This document shows, one piece after another, positions 8,752 through 16,760 of a stretch of 29,877 nt of DNA (position 1 is the stretch's first letter; each line of letters opens with the position of its first letter). The notes below the pieces were generated by a model that was given only the letters and a program-made list of their open reading frames with translations, searched no databases and was not told the origin of the DNA. Origin of the DNA: JAAYCB01 sp012744395 (GTDB lineage: Bacteria; Planctomycetota; Planctomycetia; Pirellulales; Thermoguttaceae); assembly GCA_028703175.1 (NCBI GenBank), contig JAQVNJ010000073.1, positions 1 to 29,877 on the forward strand. The letters are read 5' to 3'. The position numbers and the translations under genes are program-made.

Positions 8752-9252
8752 ATGTTTCGCCGTCCGCTTGAATTGCCAACCCGAAAGCAGCTGTTTGTCG
8801 ATCCTGAAGTGCAGGGCGTCCTGGTCGCTCGAACGATCCTCTACTGGGTGGCCTGCACGCTGAGCATTGCGCTGCTGCTGCTCTGCTGGCGAACCCTGAC
8901 CGGCCCGGTGCGGCCACTTTCGTCGCACCTGGCCGACATGTGGTTTTTCTTCGGGCCGGCCCTGGTCGCCTCGCTGCTGGTAATGCCGCTGGCGGTGGCC
9001 GACATCCTCCGGATCAGCAACCGGTTTGCCGGCCCGCTGCTCCGTCTCCGCCGGGCGATGCGGGCGCTCGCCGAGGGCCAACCGGTCGCCCCGATCGGCT
9101 TCCGGAAGGAAGATTTCTGGTACGGTTTCGCCGAAGAGTTCAACGTGATCGCCGAGGAACTCCAATTCCTCCGGCAGCGCGAGCGCAGCCGCAACAATGA
9201 CGATGCCGACAGCGAACCGCAGTTGCACGCAGCGGCGGCAGGCCGCCGCTGA
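8752..9252 (+). CDS. Small membrane protein with HAMP-like C-terminus
   Basis: The 166-residue protein starts at the ATG of MFRRPLELP, with TGGAGAG about ten bases upstream. Two transmembrane helices are visible: one in VARTILYWVACTLSIALLLL (about residues 25-46) and one in FFFGPALVASLLVMPLAVAD (about 65-86). They are joined by a short loop and followed by a HAMP-like amphipathic pair (LLRLRRAMRALAEGQPV, then FAEEFNVIAEEL). The tail is charged and polar. HAMP domains relay signals across the membrane to kinases or chemoreceptors, but no output domain is attached. It may act as an adaptor or be a lineage-specific membrane protein. The zinc-finger anti-sigma-like gene lies 239 bases downstream on the same strand. 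Specific function is unknown. Confidence 0.75.
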   Translation: MFRRPLELPTRKQLFVDPEVQGVLVARTILYWVACTLSIALLLLCWRTLTGPVRPLSSHLADMWFFFGPALVASLLVMPLAVADILRISNRFAGPLLRLRRAMRALAEGQPVAPIGFRKEDFWYGFAEEFNVIAEELQFLRQRERSRNNDDADSEPQLHAAAAGRR

Positions 9253-9408
9253 GCGCCCGGGGCGAACCGTCTCGCGTTCAGCTCCGCGGGGGGAAACGCT
9301 TCCAACGACGTGCCCATTAGGGCCCGCGTGGAACCCCGTCTCTAGTGGTGTATTTCAGGTTTTCTGCCGGTCGCCTGTAACCTGGCCGGCGGTTCACGCA
9401 TCAAAACG

Positions 9409-9495
9409 ATGAAGAACCGCGACGAGGAACGCGATTTCGGTGGCAGCCTCCGCCTCGGTTCGAGTCAATCCAAGCGCGGAAGGGCCCGGACATGA
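9409..9495 (+). CDS. Possible 28-codon leader ORF
   Basis: ATG at 9409 opens a 28-codon frame (MKNRDEERDFGGSL, then Ser/Arg-rich) whose TGA overlaps the ATG of the zinc-finger gene as ATGA. This overlap would allow translational coupling. There is no recognised homology and no good ribosome binding site, so it may be chance. Confidence 0.2.
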   Translation: MKNRDEERDFGGSLRLGSSQSKRGRART

Positions 9496-9755
9496 ACTGC
9501 GAAGAACTGATGGCGGCTCTGAACGAGTACGTCGACGGAAATGTGGACCTGGCGATCTGCGAAGAGTTCAAGAAGCACCTGGAAGGGTGCAATCCTTGCC
9601 AAATCGTGGTCGACAATATCCGCAAGACGATCACACTGTACAAAGACGGCGAACCCTACGAGATGCCCGCCGCTTTCCACGAGCAACTCGCGAAATGCCT
9701 CCAACAGCGGTGGAAGCAGAAGTTTCCGTCTGGTTCGGCCAGGGCTTCGAGCTAA
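9492..9755 (+). CDS. Zinc-finger anti-sigma factor-like protein
   Basis: The 87-residue protein carries the zinc-associated anti-sigma (zf-HC2) pattern: Cys3 near the N-terminus, then H28, C33 and C36 in HLEGCNPC. This is the H-x4-C-x2-C form seen in many small planctomycete members. A helix, EYVDGNVDLAICEEFKKHL, lies between. GGAAGGG seven bases before the ATG supports the start. Such proteins usually sit directly downstream of an ECF sigma gene and bind it. None is adjacent here, and the nearest sigma gene (11939-13405) is RpoD-like. It has no transmembrane segment, so it would act in the cytoplasm. Its stop codon overlaps the stop of the convergent aminotransferase gene. The zinc-finger call is strong; the sigma partner is unknown. 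Confidence 0.75.
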   Translation: MNCEELMAALNEYVDGNVDLAICEEFKKHLEGCNPCQIVVDNIRKTITLYKDGEPYEMPAAFHEQLAKCLQQRWKQKFPSGSARASS

Positions 9756-11101
9756 GCCAATTCGGCCCGGTTCTCATAGATTTTCAGGATGGCCCTGGCG
9801 ATATCGTCCATGTCTTCCTTGGTTCCGAGCAGGACGTTTTGCGGCAGGCCGATCGCCTGCGTACAGAGGGCATCGTTATCGGGACACTGGTTCTGCTCGC
9901 GGCAGCGATCAAGCTGCTCGCGGGAGTACATTCGCTGGAAATTCTGGGAATTCAGCGTGTTCTCGAAGAACGGCTGCCGATTCAAGGGGCTGTATCCCCC
10001 GGAACATGGGACCCCTTCGGAGCGGAGCGCGGCGAGGAACTTCGCCCGGGGAACGCCGCCGAACTTCTCCGCGTGATAGCGGAACGGATAGAGGTGGTAG
10101 GCCGCCCGCGTGACCCCGTCGTACAGCTTGTGGACGACGATGCCGGGGATCTCGCGGATCTTCTCCGTCAGGTACCTGGCGTTCTCCCAGCGCCGGTTCG
10201 ACTGTTCCTCCAGCCGCTTCATCTGGGCCAGCAGGATCGCGGCCTGAAACTCCGTCATCCTGCACTTGGTGCCCAGCCGGACGATGCCGGGCGCTGAAGG
10301 CTTGGGCTCGTTGTACGGCCGGCCGAAGTCGTGGTAGGAGAAGGCCCGGTTCATCACCGCCTCGTCGTCGCCCACGACGGCGCCCCCCTCGCCGCAGGTG
10401 AGGTGCTTGGAGTTCTGGAAGCTGAAGCAGCCCAGATTGCCAAGCGTGCCGCATTTCTTGCCCCGCCATTCCGCCAGCCAGGCCTGGCAGGCGTCCTCCA
10501 CGACCAGGAGATTGTGCTTCTTGGCGATCGCGTTGATCTTGTCCATGTTGGCCGGCAGCCCGTAGATGTGCACCGGCAGGATGGCCTTGGTGTTGGGCGT
10601 GATCTTCGCTTCCATGCGGTCGGGATTCACCAGGAACGTCTCGGGATCCGTATCGACCATGATCGGCAGCGCGCCGACTTGAAAAATCGTGCTGACCGAC
10701 GCAATGAACGTGTAAGGGCCGACGAGGACCTCATCGCCGACGCCGATGCCCAGCGCGCTGAGCGCGGTGACCAGGGCCATCGTGCCGTTGGTCGTGGCCA
10801 GGCAGCGTTTCGCCCCAAGCAGTTCGGCGTACTTCGCCTCGAACTCCGCCACGATCCTCGATCGCGACCAGACGCCGCTCCGGAGCACCGCGACGACCTG
10901 CTCTTCGTCGTTCTCCTTGTCCCAGATCGGCCATCCGGAAAACCGCTTGGTACGCACCGGCTTGCCGCCGAGCACGGCGAGCTTGCCAGCGCCCTGGCCA
11001 AGGTTCCCATAAGCCGGCCCCGCCTGCGAGGCCGCCGCGGCAAGCGAGCCCAACGACGTGGCCGCCACGAACTGCCGCCGAGTCAGACGCGAGGGTTTCA
11101 T
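9752..11101 (-). CDS. Tat-exported DegT/DnrJ/EryC1/StrS-type aminotransferase
   Basis: This 449-residue PLP-dependent enzyme of fold type I normally aminates keto-sugars on nucleotide carriers. It begins with a twin-arginine signal (LTRRQFVAATSLG, RR at 8-9, hydrophobic to about 31). Family motifs are intact: ATTNGTMAL at 102-110, VVEDACQA with D203 contacting the pyridine nitrogen, and the Schiff-base Lys232 in SFQNSKHLTCGEGG. GGGAGAGG lies just before the ATG, and a TTGACA/TAGACT promoter lies about 100 bases upstream. Nucleotide sugars are cytoplasmic, so a Tat signal on this enzyme is surprising. It may act on another keto-sugar outside the cytoplasm, or the signal may be retained uncleaved. 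Such Tat-tagged members are common in planctomycetes. No other sugar-nucleotide genes lie nearby. Confidence 0.92.
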   Translation of the reverse strand: MKPSRLTRRQFVAATSLGSLAAAASQAGPAYGNLGQGAGKLAVLGGKPVRTKRFSGWPIWDKENDEEQVVAVLRSGVWSRSRIVAEFEAKYAELLGAKRCLATTNGTMALVTALSALGIGVGDEVLVGPYTFIASVSTIFQVGALPIMVDTDPETFLVNPDRMEAKITPNTKAILPVHIYGLPANMDKINAIAKKHNLLVVEDACQAWLAEWRGKKCGTLGNLGCFSFQNSKHLTCGEGGAVVGDDEAVMNRAFSYHDFGRPYNEPKPSAPGIVRLGTKCRMTEFQAAILLAQMKRLEEQSNRRWENARYLTEKIREIPGIVVHKLYDGVTRAAYHLYPFRYHAEKFGGVPRAKFLAALRSEGVPCSGGYSPLNRQPFFENTLNSQNFQRMYSREQLDRCREQNQCPDNDALCTQAIGLPQNVLLGTKEDMDDIARAILKIYENRAELA

Positions 11102-11204
11102 ATCCTCTCCCTTCGATTGATCAGGTCGGCGGGCGGCGCGAGTGATGCTCGCATCTCGCGACGGAGCCGCCGGGGTAGACTATCGCGCTACTGCTACTTC
11201 GCTG

Positions 11205-11232
11205 AGTCTACCTGCCCCGACGGCCGTGTCAA
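11205..11232 (-). promoter_or_regulatory. Promoter of the DegT-type gene
   Basis: On the minus strand a perfect TTGACA (11232-11227) and TAGACT (11210-11205) are separated by 16 bases. The expected start is near 11198, about 100 bases before the ATG. GTAGACT (11175-11181) and AGTCTAC (11205-11211) form an inverted repeat spanning the -10 and early leader, a possible operator or hairpin. Confidence 0.55.
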
Positions 11233-11277
11233 GCAAGCCAGAAAGGTGGACCCCCTGGACGGAACCGCCAGTTCGGA

Positions 11278-11532
11278 TCAGGCCGCGATCCCGCGGGCGC
11301 GCATCGTCTCCTCGATGCCAACGATCCTCATCCGGGGCCCCTTTTTCTCCTGAAAGACGATCACGCCGCGCGCCTTGAGCCAGACCGCCCGGAATCTGGG
11401 CGTTTCGAACTCGATGGCGACGGTGCGCCCCGTGGAGTTGCTGATCGCGCGCTGCTTGGCGGTCTCGGGAACGTCGCCCAGGCGGGCAAGCGTTTCTCGA
11501 ACAACGGAATCGACAAACAATTCTATGGACAT
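11278..11532 (-). CDS. Small protein of unknown function
   Basis: The 84-residue protein starts with ATG at 11532-11530 (MSIELFVDSVV). It is mixed alpha/beta, with segments ISNSTGRTVAIEFETPRFRA and VIVFQEKKGPRMRIVGIEET, and a basic C-terminus. I do not recognise a family. There is no strong ribosome binding site. An in-frame ATG at 11580 with AAAGGA directly before it would add 16 residues of low-complexity sequence and is less likely. A 16-base palindrome lies 23 bases upstream of the chosen start. The DegT-type gene follows downstream on the same strand but has its own promoter, so the two are probably separate units. Confidence 0.55.
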   Translation of the reverse strand: MSIELFVDSVVRETLARLGDVPETAKQRAISNSTGRTVAIEFETPRFRAVWLKARGVIVFQEKKGPRMRIVGIEETMRARGIAA

Positions 11533-11554
11533 GGCGGGTTCTTGCAGCGCCGCC

Positions 11555-11570
11555 GCACGCCGCGGCGTGC
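11555..11570. repeat. Perfect 16-base palindrome
   Basis: GCACGCCGCGGCGTGC is its own reverse complement. It lies 23 bases before the start of the small minus-strand gene and could form a very stable cruciform or leader hairpin, or bind a dimeric protein. Confidence 0.7.
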
Positions 11571-11814
11571 AGGGCTTCATTTCCTTTGGGGGGTTGGGGG
11601 GCCGCGCCCCGCGGGGGACCGATCCTTGGTCTATTCGCTGCGAGCCAGAGAATCCTGGCGGCGGTGTTCGCGGGATACGGTATTCTACAGACACCGGCCA
11701 ACCGGAAAAGCTCAGATTTCGCTTCAAACTGGACGCCGCCGATGGGCAATGGCGCTGTTGCCAGCGGAAGATTATCGGCTGGGCGGCATCTCTCCATGAG
11801 AGGGCGGCGCCGAA

Positions 11815-11843
11815 TTGACAGTTCGTGTTGCCGCTGCTTTCGT
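11815..11843 (+). promoter_or_regulatory. Possible promoter of the sigma factor gene
   Basis: A perfect TTGACA (11815-11820) is followed after 17 bases by the weak -10 TTTCGT. The sigma gene ATG is at 11939, giving a leader of about 90 bases. The poor -10 suggests an activator or another sigma factor, or that this is not the promoter. Confidence 0.25.
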
Positions 11844-11938
11844 CTCATCGAGGCTGGATTCGCGCCAACCGCCCGATTGGTGGTTACCACAAGACCTGCC
11901 GTCTTACCCCCCGCGGCCGGATCGTTGGGGCTCAACCG

Positions 11939-13405
11939 ATGGAACTGAATCGTCCCGACACCGTCGAAATCTACCTGAAGGAAGTCAGCGCGCTGCCGTT
12001 GATGCCGCGCAGGGAGGAGGTCCGCGCAACCAGGCGGCTTGCCACGCTCCGCAACCGGTTTCAACGCACGCTGCTCGCCAACGACTACGTTCTCCGCCGG
12101 CTCGTGAGGCGTCTGGAGGAGACCTGCGCTCGCGGTTTGCGGGTCGACCAGGTTGTCAACATCTCGCAGCACCGGCCGGTCCCGGCCAGGCTGGTGCGGA
12201 AGCGGCTGGCGGACAGCGCGGCGCGGATTGGCCGGCTCGCCGACCAGAATCAGCAAGACGCGGCCGTGGCGCTGGGCCGATTGGCGTCGAAGGCTGCCAC
12301 CCGGGCGGCATTTGCCCGGATGAAAGCGCGGCGCCGCCAGGCAATCGCTCGGATCGATGCCCTGGCCTTGCGATCCACCCAGTTTGTTCCCCTCTTCAAG
12401 AGCCTCGAACGCCTGGCTCGCCGGATTGAATCGCTCCATCGGATGTTGCGCGCAGCGCCCTCCGGCAGAGGGTCGCTCCTTGCCTCCGACAAGGCGATCA
12501 CAGCGTCGCGACGGAGTCTCCAGCGTCTCGAAATCGCCGCCGGTGAACCTGCCGAGACGATTTCTCGCCGCTTCCACACCGTCGCCCGTTTGAGGGACAT
12601 GTACCTCGCCGCGCGGCGTGAAATCGCCGCGCGGAATCTGCGCCTGGTTGTCGCGGTCGCCAAGAACTACCGGCAGCGCGGGTTGAGCTTCCTGGACCTG
12701 ATCCAAGAGGGGAACGCGGGGCTGATGCGCGCGGTCGATAAGTTCGATAGCAGCCTGGGACTGAAATTCTCGACCTACGCCACGTGGTGGATTCGGCAAG
12801 CAATCACGCGGGCCCTCTCGGAACAGGCCCGGACTGTCCGCGTGCCCAGCCAGAGCGTGCAGAATTTCGCGAAAATCCAACGGATCCTGCACGGCAGAGA
12901 CCGTGCGGGCGAACCGCGGCCGACCCTGGAGGAGACGGCGGCGATGACCGGCCTGACCGTCGCCCAGACAGAAGCGGCAATGGAGGCGGGACGCAAGGCA
13001 AGCTCGCTCGACGAAGATGCCCAGCATCAGGAAGACGGGCGATTGGGCGATCTGCTGCCCGACACACGCCAGGAAGAAGCGGCCGACCTGATCGACCGCT
13101 CGCACCTCCGCGCGCGAATCCGCGATCTGCTGGCCACGCTCCCGCAACGCGAACGGGAAGTGATCTCGCTCCGCTTCGGGCTGCCCGATGGCAGGCCGCA
13201 CACCCTGGCCGAAGTCGGTCGGCATTGCCGCGTCAGCCGCGAACGCGTTCGGCAGATCGAGGTCTCGGCCATCGAACGCCTGCAACGGCCACAGAACGCC
13301 GACATGCTCCGCCCATTTCTCGACGGGCCGCCGCGCGGCGGAGGATTTTCCGCCGGACTGGCGGACAGTCCGCTCGTGGCGGACGAGAGAAGCGCCGCGA
13401 CGTGA
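11939..13405 (+). CDS. RpoD-like sigma-70 factor with long non-conserved region
   Basis: This 488-residue primary-type sigma factor directs RNA polymerase to promoters. The start was set at the ATG before ELNRPDTVEIYLKEV, which opens region 1.2; an upstream in-frame ATG at 11825 adds no conserved sequence. Residues 60-215 are an Arg/Ala-rich non-conserved region. Region 2 (about 220-304) is excellent: NLRLVVAVAKNYRQRGLSFL, DLIQEGNAGLMRAVDKF, FSTYATWWIRQAITRAL. Region 3 runs to about 385. Region 4 has LPQREREVISLRFGL and the helix-turn-helix with SRERVRQIE. Region 1.1 is missing, so it is more likely a group 2 or paralogous RpoD than the essential housekeeping factor. The tail after region 4 is unusually long (about 40 residues, Gly/Pro-rich). 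The sialidase-like gene follows on the same strand with a 145-base gap. Confidence 0.92.
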   Translation: MELNRPDTVEIYLKEVSALPLMPRREEVRATRRLATLRNRFQRTLLANDYVLRRLVRRLEETCARGLRVDQVVNISQHRPVPARLVRKRLADSAARIGRLADQNQQDAAVALGRLASKAATRAAFARMKARRRQAIARIDALALRSTQFVPLFKSLERLARRIESLHRMLRAAPSGRGSLLASDKAITASRRSLQRLEIAAGEPAETISRRFHTVARLRDMYLAARREIAARNLRLVVAVAKNYRQRGLSFLDLIQEGNAGLMRAVDKFDSSLGLKFSTYATWWIRQAITRALSEQARTVRVPSQSVQNFAKIQRILHGRDRAGEPRPTLEETAAMTGLTVAQTEAAMEAGRKASSLDEDAQHQEDGRLGDLLPDTRQEEAADLIDRSHLRARIRDLLATLPQREREVISLRFGLPDGRPHTLAEVGRHCRVSRERVRQIEVSAIERLQRPQNADMLRPFLDGPPRGGGFSAGLADSPLVADERSAAT

Positions 13406-13550
13406 AGAGGCTTGAAAAACCGAATCGCCGAAGCCCACAATGGCGGTTCGGATCGGCAAGTCCCGCGCTCTCCGGCAGCGCACGGACTGGTGCAAAACGC
13501 GAACGGCACCGCCTGCCATCAATAGAACACCCCAACCCACGAGGCCCGCC

Positions 13551-14636
13551 ATGATGACCGCAGAACGCCTGCTGACCGCCGTCCTGATCGCCACTCTGCC
13601 CTCGATCCTGGCCGCCCGCTCCGGTTCGGCGGCCGCGGACCAGCCGGGGCTGGTGCTTTCCGAGTTCGTTTACGAAACGGCGTCCTTTTCCAGCGCCCAC
13701 GCGTCGACAATCGCCGAGGGCCGGCAAGGACTGGTCGCGGCCTGGTTTGGCGGCACGCGGGAGGGCAGAACCGACGTGGGGATCTGGGTCTCTCGGCACG
13801 TCGAGGGCAAGTGGACCGGGCCGGTCGAGGTGGCCAACGGCGTGCAATATGAAAAGCCCGACGGGGCATTCCACCGGCACCCGTGTTGGAACCCCGTCCT
13901 GTTTCAGCCGTCGGCCGGCCCGTTGCTGCTGTTTTACAAGGTCGGCCCGAGCCCGAGCGCCTGGTGGGGAATGCTGACCACCAGCGGCGACGGGGGGGAG
14001 ACGTGGTCGCATCCCCGCCGCCTGCCGGAGCGGATCGTCGGCCCGGTGAAGAACAAGCCGGTTGAACTGGCCGACGGAACGATCCTCGCCGGCTCGAGCA
14101 CGGAAGACCAGGGCTGGCGGGTGCACTTCGAACGTACGGGCGACCTCGGCCGCACGTGGCAGCGGACCGGGCCGGTCAACGACGCAGCGGAGTTCGGCGC
14201 GATTCAGCCGAGCATCTTGCGGCCCGGCGGCGACCGGCTGTTGGCGCTCGGCCGCACCAGGCAGGGGAAGATCTTCCAGATCGCCTCCGACGATCTGGGG
14301 CGCACCTGGGGAAAGATGACCGCCACGCGACTGCCCAACCCCAATTCCGGGATCGACGCCGTGACACTTGCGGACGGGCGCCACCTGCTGGTCTACAACC
14401 ACACCGCGAAGGGGCGTTACCCGCTGAATGTCGCCCTGTCGGCCGACGGCCAGTCCTGGCAGGCCGGGCTCGTGCTCGAGAGCGAGCCCGGCGAATACAG
14501 CTACCCGGCCGTGATCCAGGCGGCCGACGGCCTGGTCCACATCACCTACACCTGGAAGCGGCAGCGGATCAAGCACGCCGTGGTCGATCCGGCGAAGCTC
14601 CGCCTGCGCGCGATGACCGACGTGTGGCCGGATTAG
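13551..14636 (+). CDS. Secreted sialidase-like BNR-repeat protein
   Basis: The 361-residue protein starts at the first of two tandem ATGs before TAERLL. It has a Sec signal peptide (about residues 5-28, ending SAAA). The rest is a six-bladed beta-propeller of the sialidase superfamily with three Asp-boxes of the S/T-x-D-x-G-x-T-W type: TSGDGGETW, RTGDLGRTW and ASDDLGRTW. Family members of this length are annotated as exo-alpha-sialidase or BNR-repeat proteins. The arginine triad and FRIP-type motif of true sialidases are not evident, so the substrate may be another acidic or neutral glycan. It is convergent with the hydrolase gene at 14639, with only two bases between the stop codons. Fold is confident, activity is not. 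Confidence 0.85.
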   Translation: MMTAERLLTAVLIATLPSILAARSGSAAADQPGLVLSEFVYETASFSSAHASTIAEGRQGLVAAWFGGTREGRTDVGIWVSRHVEGKWTGPVEVANGVQYEKPDGAFHRHPCWNPVLFQPSAGPLLLFYKVGPSPSAWWGMLTTSGDGGETWSHPRRLPERIVGPVKNKPVELADGTILAGSSTEDQGWRVHFERTGDLGRTWQRTGPVNDAAEFGAIQPSILRPGGDRLLALGRTRQGKIFQIASDDLGRTWGKMTATRLPNPNSGIDAVTLADGRHLLVYNHTAKGRYPLNVALSADGQSWQAGLVLESEPGEYSYPAVIQAADGLVHITYTWKRQRIKHAVVDPAKLRLRAMTDVWPD

Positions 14637-14638
14637 AG

Positions 14639-16693
14639 CTACAATTTCCGCGCGGCCGCCGCCTGCAACAGTCCGGCGGTGTCTTGCTCAAGCAAGAAGC
14701 CCTCCTGTTCCAGCCCGCGGGCCGCCTCGGTATATTTCTGGAGATAGACCTCGCGGGACGGGTAGCGCTCGCGGACCGACAATCGCGGGTCGCCGGATTC
14801 TCTGCGGTCGTCGGGCGTCCGCGGAAACTCCAGACAAGAGCCGTCGAGCCCGGCGAGAATCCCGCCGACGCCGTAGGCTTCCGCACGGAGGTTCCAGCCC
14901 GTGTAGGTCGCCAACGGTACCGCCACGTCCGGCAGGCGGATTCCGGCCACTTCGTTGCCGTCCTGGTCGACTGCCGGGACCAGGGTCTCATAGGCCGGTC
15001 CGATCTTCGGCGGCACGATCGTGGCGATTCCCTGGCTGCGCCAGAGGGGGCCGGGGTCAAGCCGCGCTGGCCGGTAGCACTCCCGCGGCGGCTCCGCGCC
15101 CGGAATCCCGGGAAACTGCCGGCGGAAGGTCTCCAGATCGACCAGCGTGCCGTCGCCGATGCGAGGGTAGCGGCTGGCGGGCGGGTCACCCCGCCCCGAG
15201 ACCCAGCGATCCAGCGCGACGAGCAGGGCGCGGAGGACCGGCCCGCGATCGTTCAAGGGATTGCGCGGATTCTGGCAGACGCCGCGATCGGTGGGACCGG
15301 CGCCGAGGTGTTGCGCCCCGGCAACCGCGTAGATGCGGACATTCGGGTCGACCGGCAGGTCCTGCTTGGCTTCCACGTCGGTGTGCAGGAGAGACGCCGC
15401 CCGCGACCAGTATTCCGTGGAGGTCTGAACGAACATGATCTTGGGAATCCCCTTCTGCTCACGGAGGCGACCCAGCGAGTCGCCGCTCTCGCCCGTCGCC
15501 GGATCGGATTGAGGAACCGTCGCGAAGGGGAAGAAATCGGCGCACGACAGGGCGCCGCGGTGATGCATCCCGTAGACCGTGGCCATTCCGAAGCGATGGT
15601 TGAACTGCCCCTTGCCCGCCCCGGCGACGTGGATCAGGGCCCCGTCGAAGACGGGCCGCTGCGAGAGGTCGAGATTCAGACCTTCGTAGAGGAAATGGTG
15701 GATCAACCGGCCCGCCTGGGAAATGCCGAAGATATAAGCCTGGTCGATCTGGCCGTGGAGGGGATTGGCCCCGTCCGAGGCGCCCTTGTCATAGCGGAAG
15801 AAGGAGACCGCGTCGCGCAGACCGGCCATCCCGAGCCCCGCGACGCGCGGATCGCGGGCCGTGTACACGAGCTCATACAGCCAGCCGGGGCGGAAACCCT
15901 CCTTGACATACAGGCTCCTGGGATCGGGCACGAGCCTCTCGTCTTCCCAGCGCGCCAGGGCCCAGCCGTCGCGAGGCACCTCGACTGCCGCATCGGCTTG
16001 CGTCGGCCGCATCGTCAGCACCGCCGTCCGGTTGTCGAGCGAGGCGGCCGGATAGGACGCCGGAGTACCCCAGGGGCTGCGAAAGAACGGCTGGCTGTAG
16101 GACTCTTCATCAACCGAGATCTCAACGTAACACCTGCCGGTGATCGCTGTCCCATCCTCGTTGACCGCGATTGGCAGACCCGCGACGAGCCGTCCCGTGC
16201 CGTCTTCCACCACGTCGCCATCCCAGCCGGTCCAGAGCAGGGTATAGCCTTCCCGGAACAGAAATCCGTTGCCGGCGTCCTCGAGCGTGGCCGGCTGGTT
16301 GCCTCGCGAGCCGTCGTTGAACGTCCACAGGGCCAGCTTGTTCCCGCGGTTGTGCACGTCGTAGAGCAGGCGGCCGTTGCCCTTGGCCATCTCGACGGGC
16401 TTGAGCAGGAAGAAGTCGGCCCAAAACTCCACGTTGCCCTTCGCGTTGCGCGGCGCCCGCTTCAGGTCGGTGATCCCCAGATTGGCCGGATGCTCCGGGT
16501 TGACCTCGAAATGAAGCCGGCCGGAGAGCGATTCGTAGGGGCCCGCCGGTCCAAAGGAATGACCGCCGGCAAACACCTGCTGCCGGTCGACCTGGATGCG
16601 GACGACTTCGCACCGTCCGGGCGCCGGACGGATTGCGAACAAGCCGGCGGCCAGCAACGCAACGGCAATCGTTCGGATTCTCAGGGTTTTCAC
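14639..16693 (-). CDS. Secreted alpha/beta hydrolase domain protein
   Basis: This 684-residue protein starts at GTG (16693-16691), with AAGGAG six bases upstream. A signal peptide covers about residues 8-28 (VALLAAGLFA, ending GRC). It matches the long Abhydrolase_10-type secreted family: an N-terminal beta-rich half (FAGGHSFGPAGPYE, YDVHNRGNKL) and a hydrolase core with the nucleophile elbow GISQAGR (S325). A conserved His lies in AVAGAQHLGAGP, and the RLPDVAVPLATYTGWNLR segment lies near the end. Members are probable esterases or acyl hydrolases of unknown natural substrate. It sits 67 bases downstream of the N-acyl-D-amino-acid deacylase gene and is probably in the same transcript. Both enzymes would then cleave ester or amide bonds in the periplasm. 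Confidence 0.85.
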   Translation of the reverse strand: MKTLRIRTIAVALLAAGLFAIRPAPGRCEVVRIQVDRQQVFAGGHSFGPAGPYESLSGRLHFEVNPEHPANLGITDLKRAPRNAKGNVEFWADFFLLKPVEMAKGNGRLLYDVHNRGNKLALWTFNDGSRGNQPATLEDAGNGFLFREGYTLLWTGWDGDVVEDGTGRLVAGLPIAVNEDGTAITGRCYVEISVDEESYSQPFFRSPWGTPASYPAASLDNRTAVLTMRPTQADAAVEVPRDGWALARWEDERLVPDPRSLYVKEGFRPGWLYELVYTARDPRVAGLGMAGLRDAVSFFRYDKGASDGANPLHGQIDQAYIFGISQAGRLIHHFLYEGLNLDLSQRPVFDGALIHVAGAGKGQFNHRFGMATVYGMHHRGALSCADFFPFATVPQSDPATGESGDSLGRLREQKGIPKIMFVQTSTEYWSRAASLLHTDVEAKQDLPVDPNVRIYAVAGAQHLGAGPTDRGVCQNPRNPLNDRGPVLRALLVALDRWVSGRGDPPASRYPRIGDGTLVDLETFRRQFPGIPGAEPPRECYRPARLDPGPLWRSQGIATIVPPKIGPAYETLVPAVDQDGNEVAGIRLPDVAVPLATYTGWNLRAEAYGVGGILAGLDGSCLEFPRTPDDRRESGDPRLSVRERYPSREVYLQKYTEAARGLEQEGFLLEQDTAGLLQAAAARKL

Positions 16694-16760
16694 GAAATGC
16701 TCCTTGCGCTTGGTTTTGTGTCAGCGTTATCTCGTGGTTTCACGTCGTTCCCACCCTTGT

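Larger units (their letters stand above)
11533..11938. other. Divergent intergenic region of 406 bases with palindromes
   Basis: This region lies between the small unknown gene (minus) and the sigma gene (plus). It holds a perfect 16-base palindrome, GCACGCCGCGGCGTGC (11555-11570), and three G-runs at 11588-11617. It also has a TTGACA at 11815 facing the sigma gene and a GTGGTTACCAC palindrome at 11880-11890. No convincing coding frame is seen. Confidence 0.6.

Noticed and set aside
9330..9400. GGAACC- or TGTAACC-type ECF promoter before the zinc-finger gene
   Set aside because: No matching -10 at the right distance was found.
9453..9475. GGTTCGAGTC, resembling a tRNA T-arm
   Set aside because: The flanking bases do not form the T-stem, and no acceptor stem or anticodon arm can be built.
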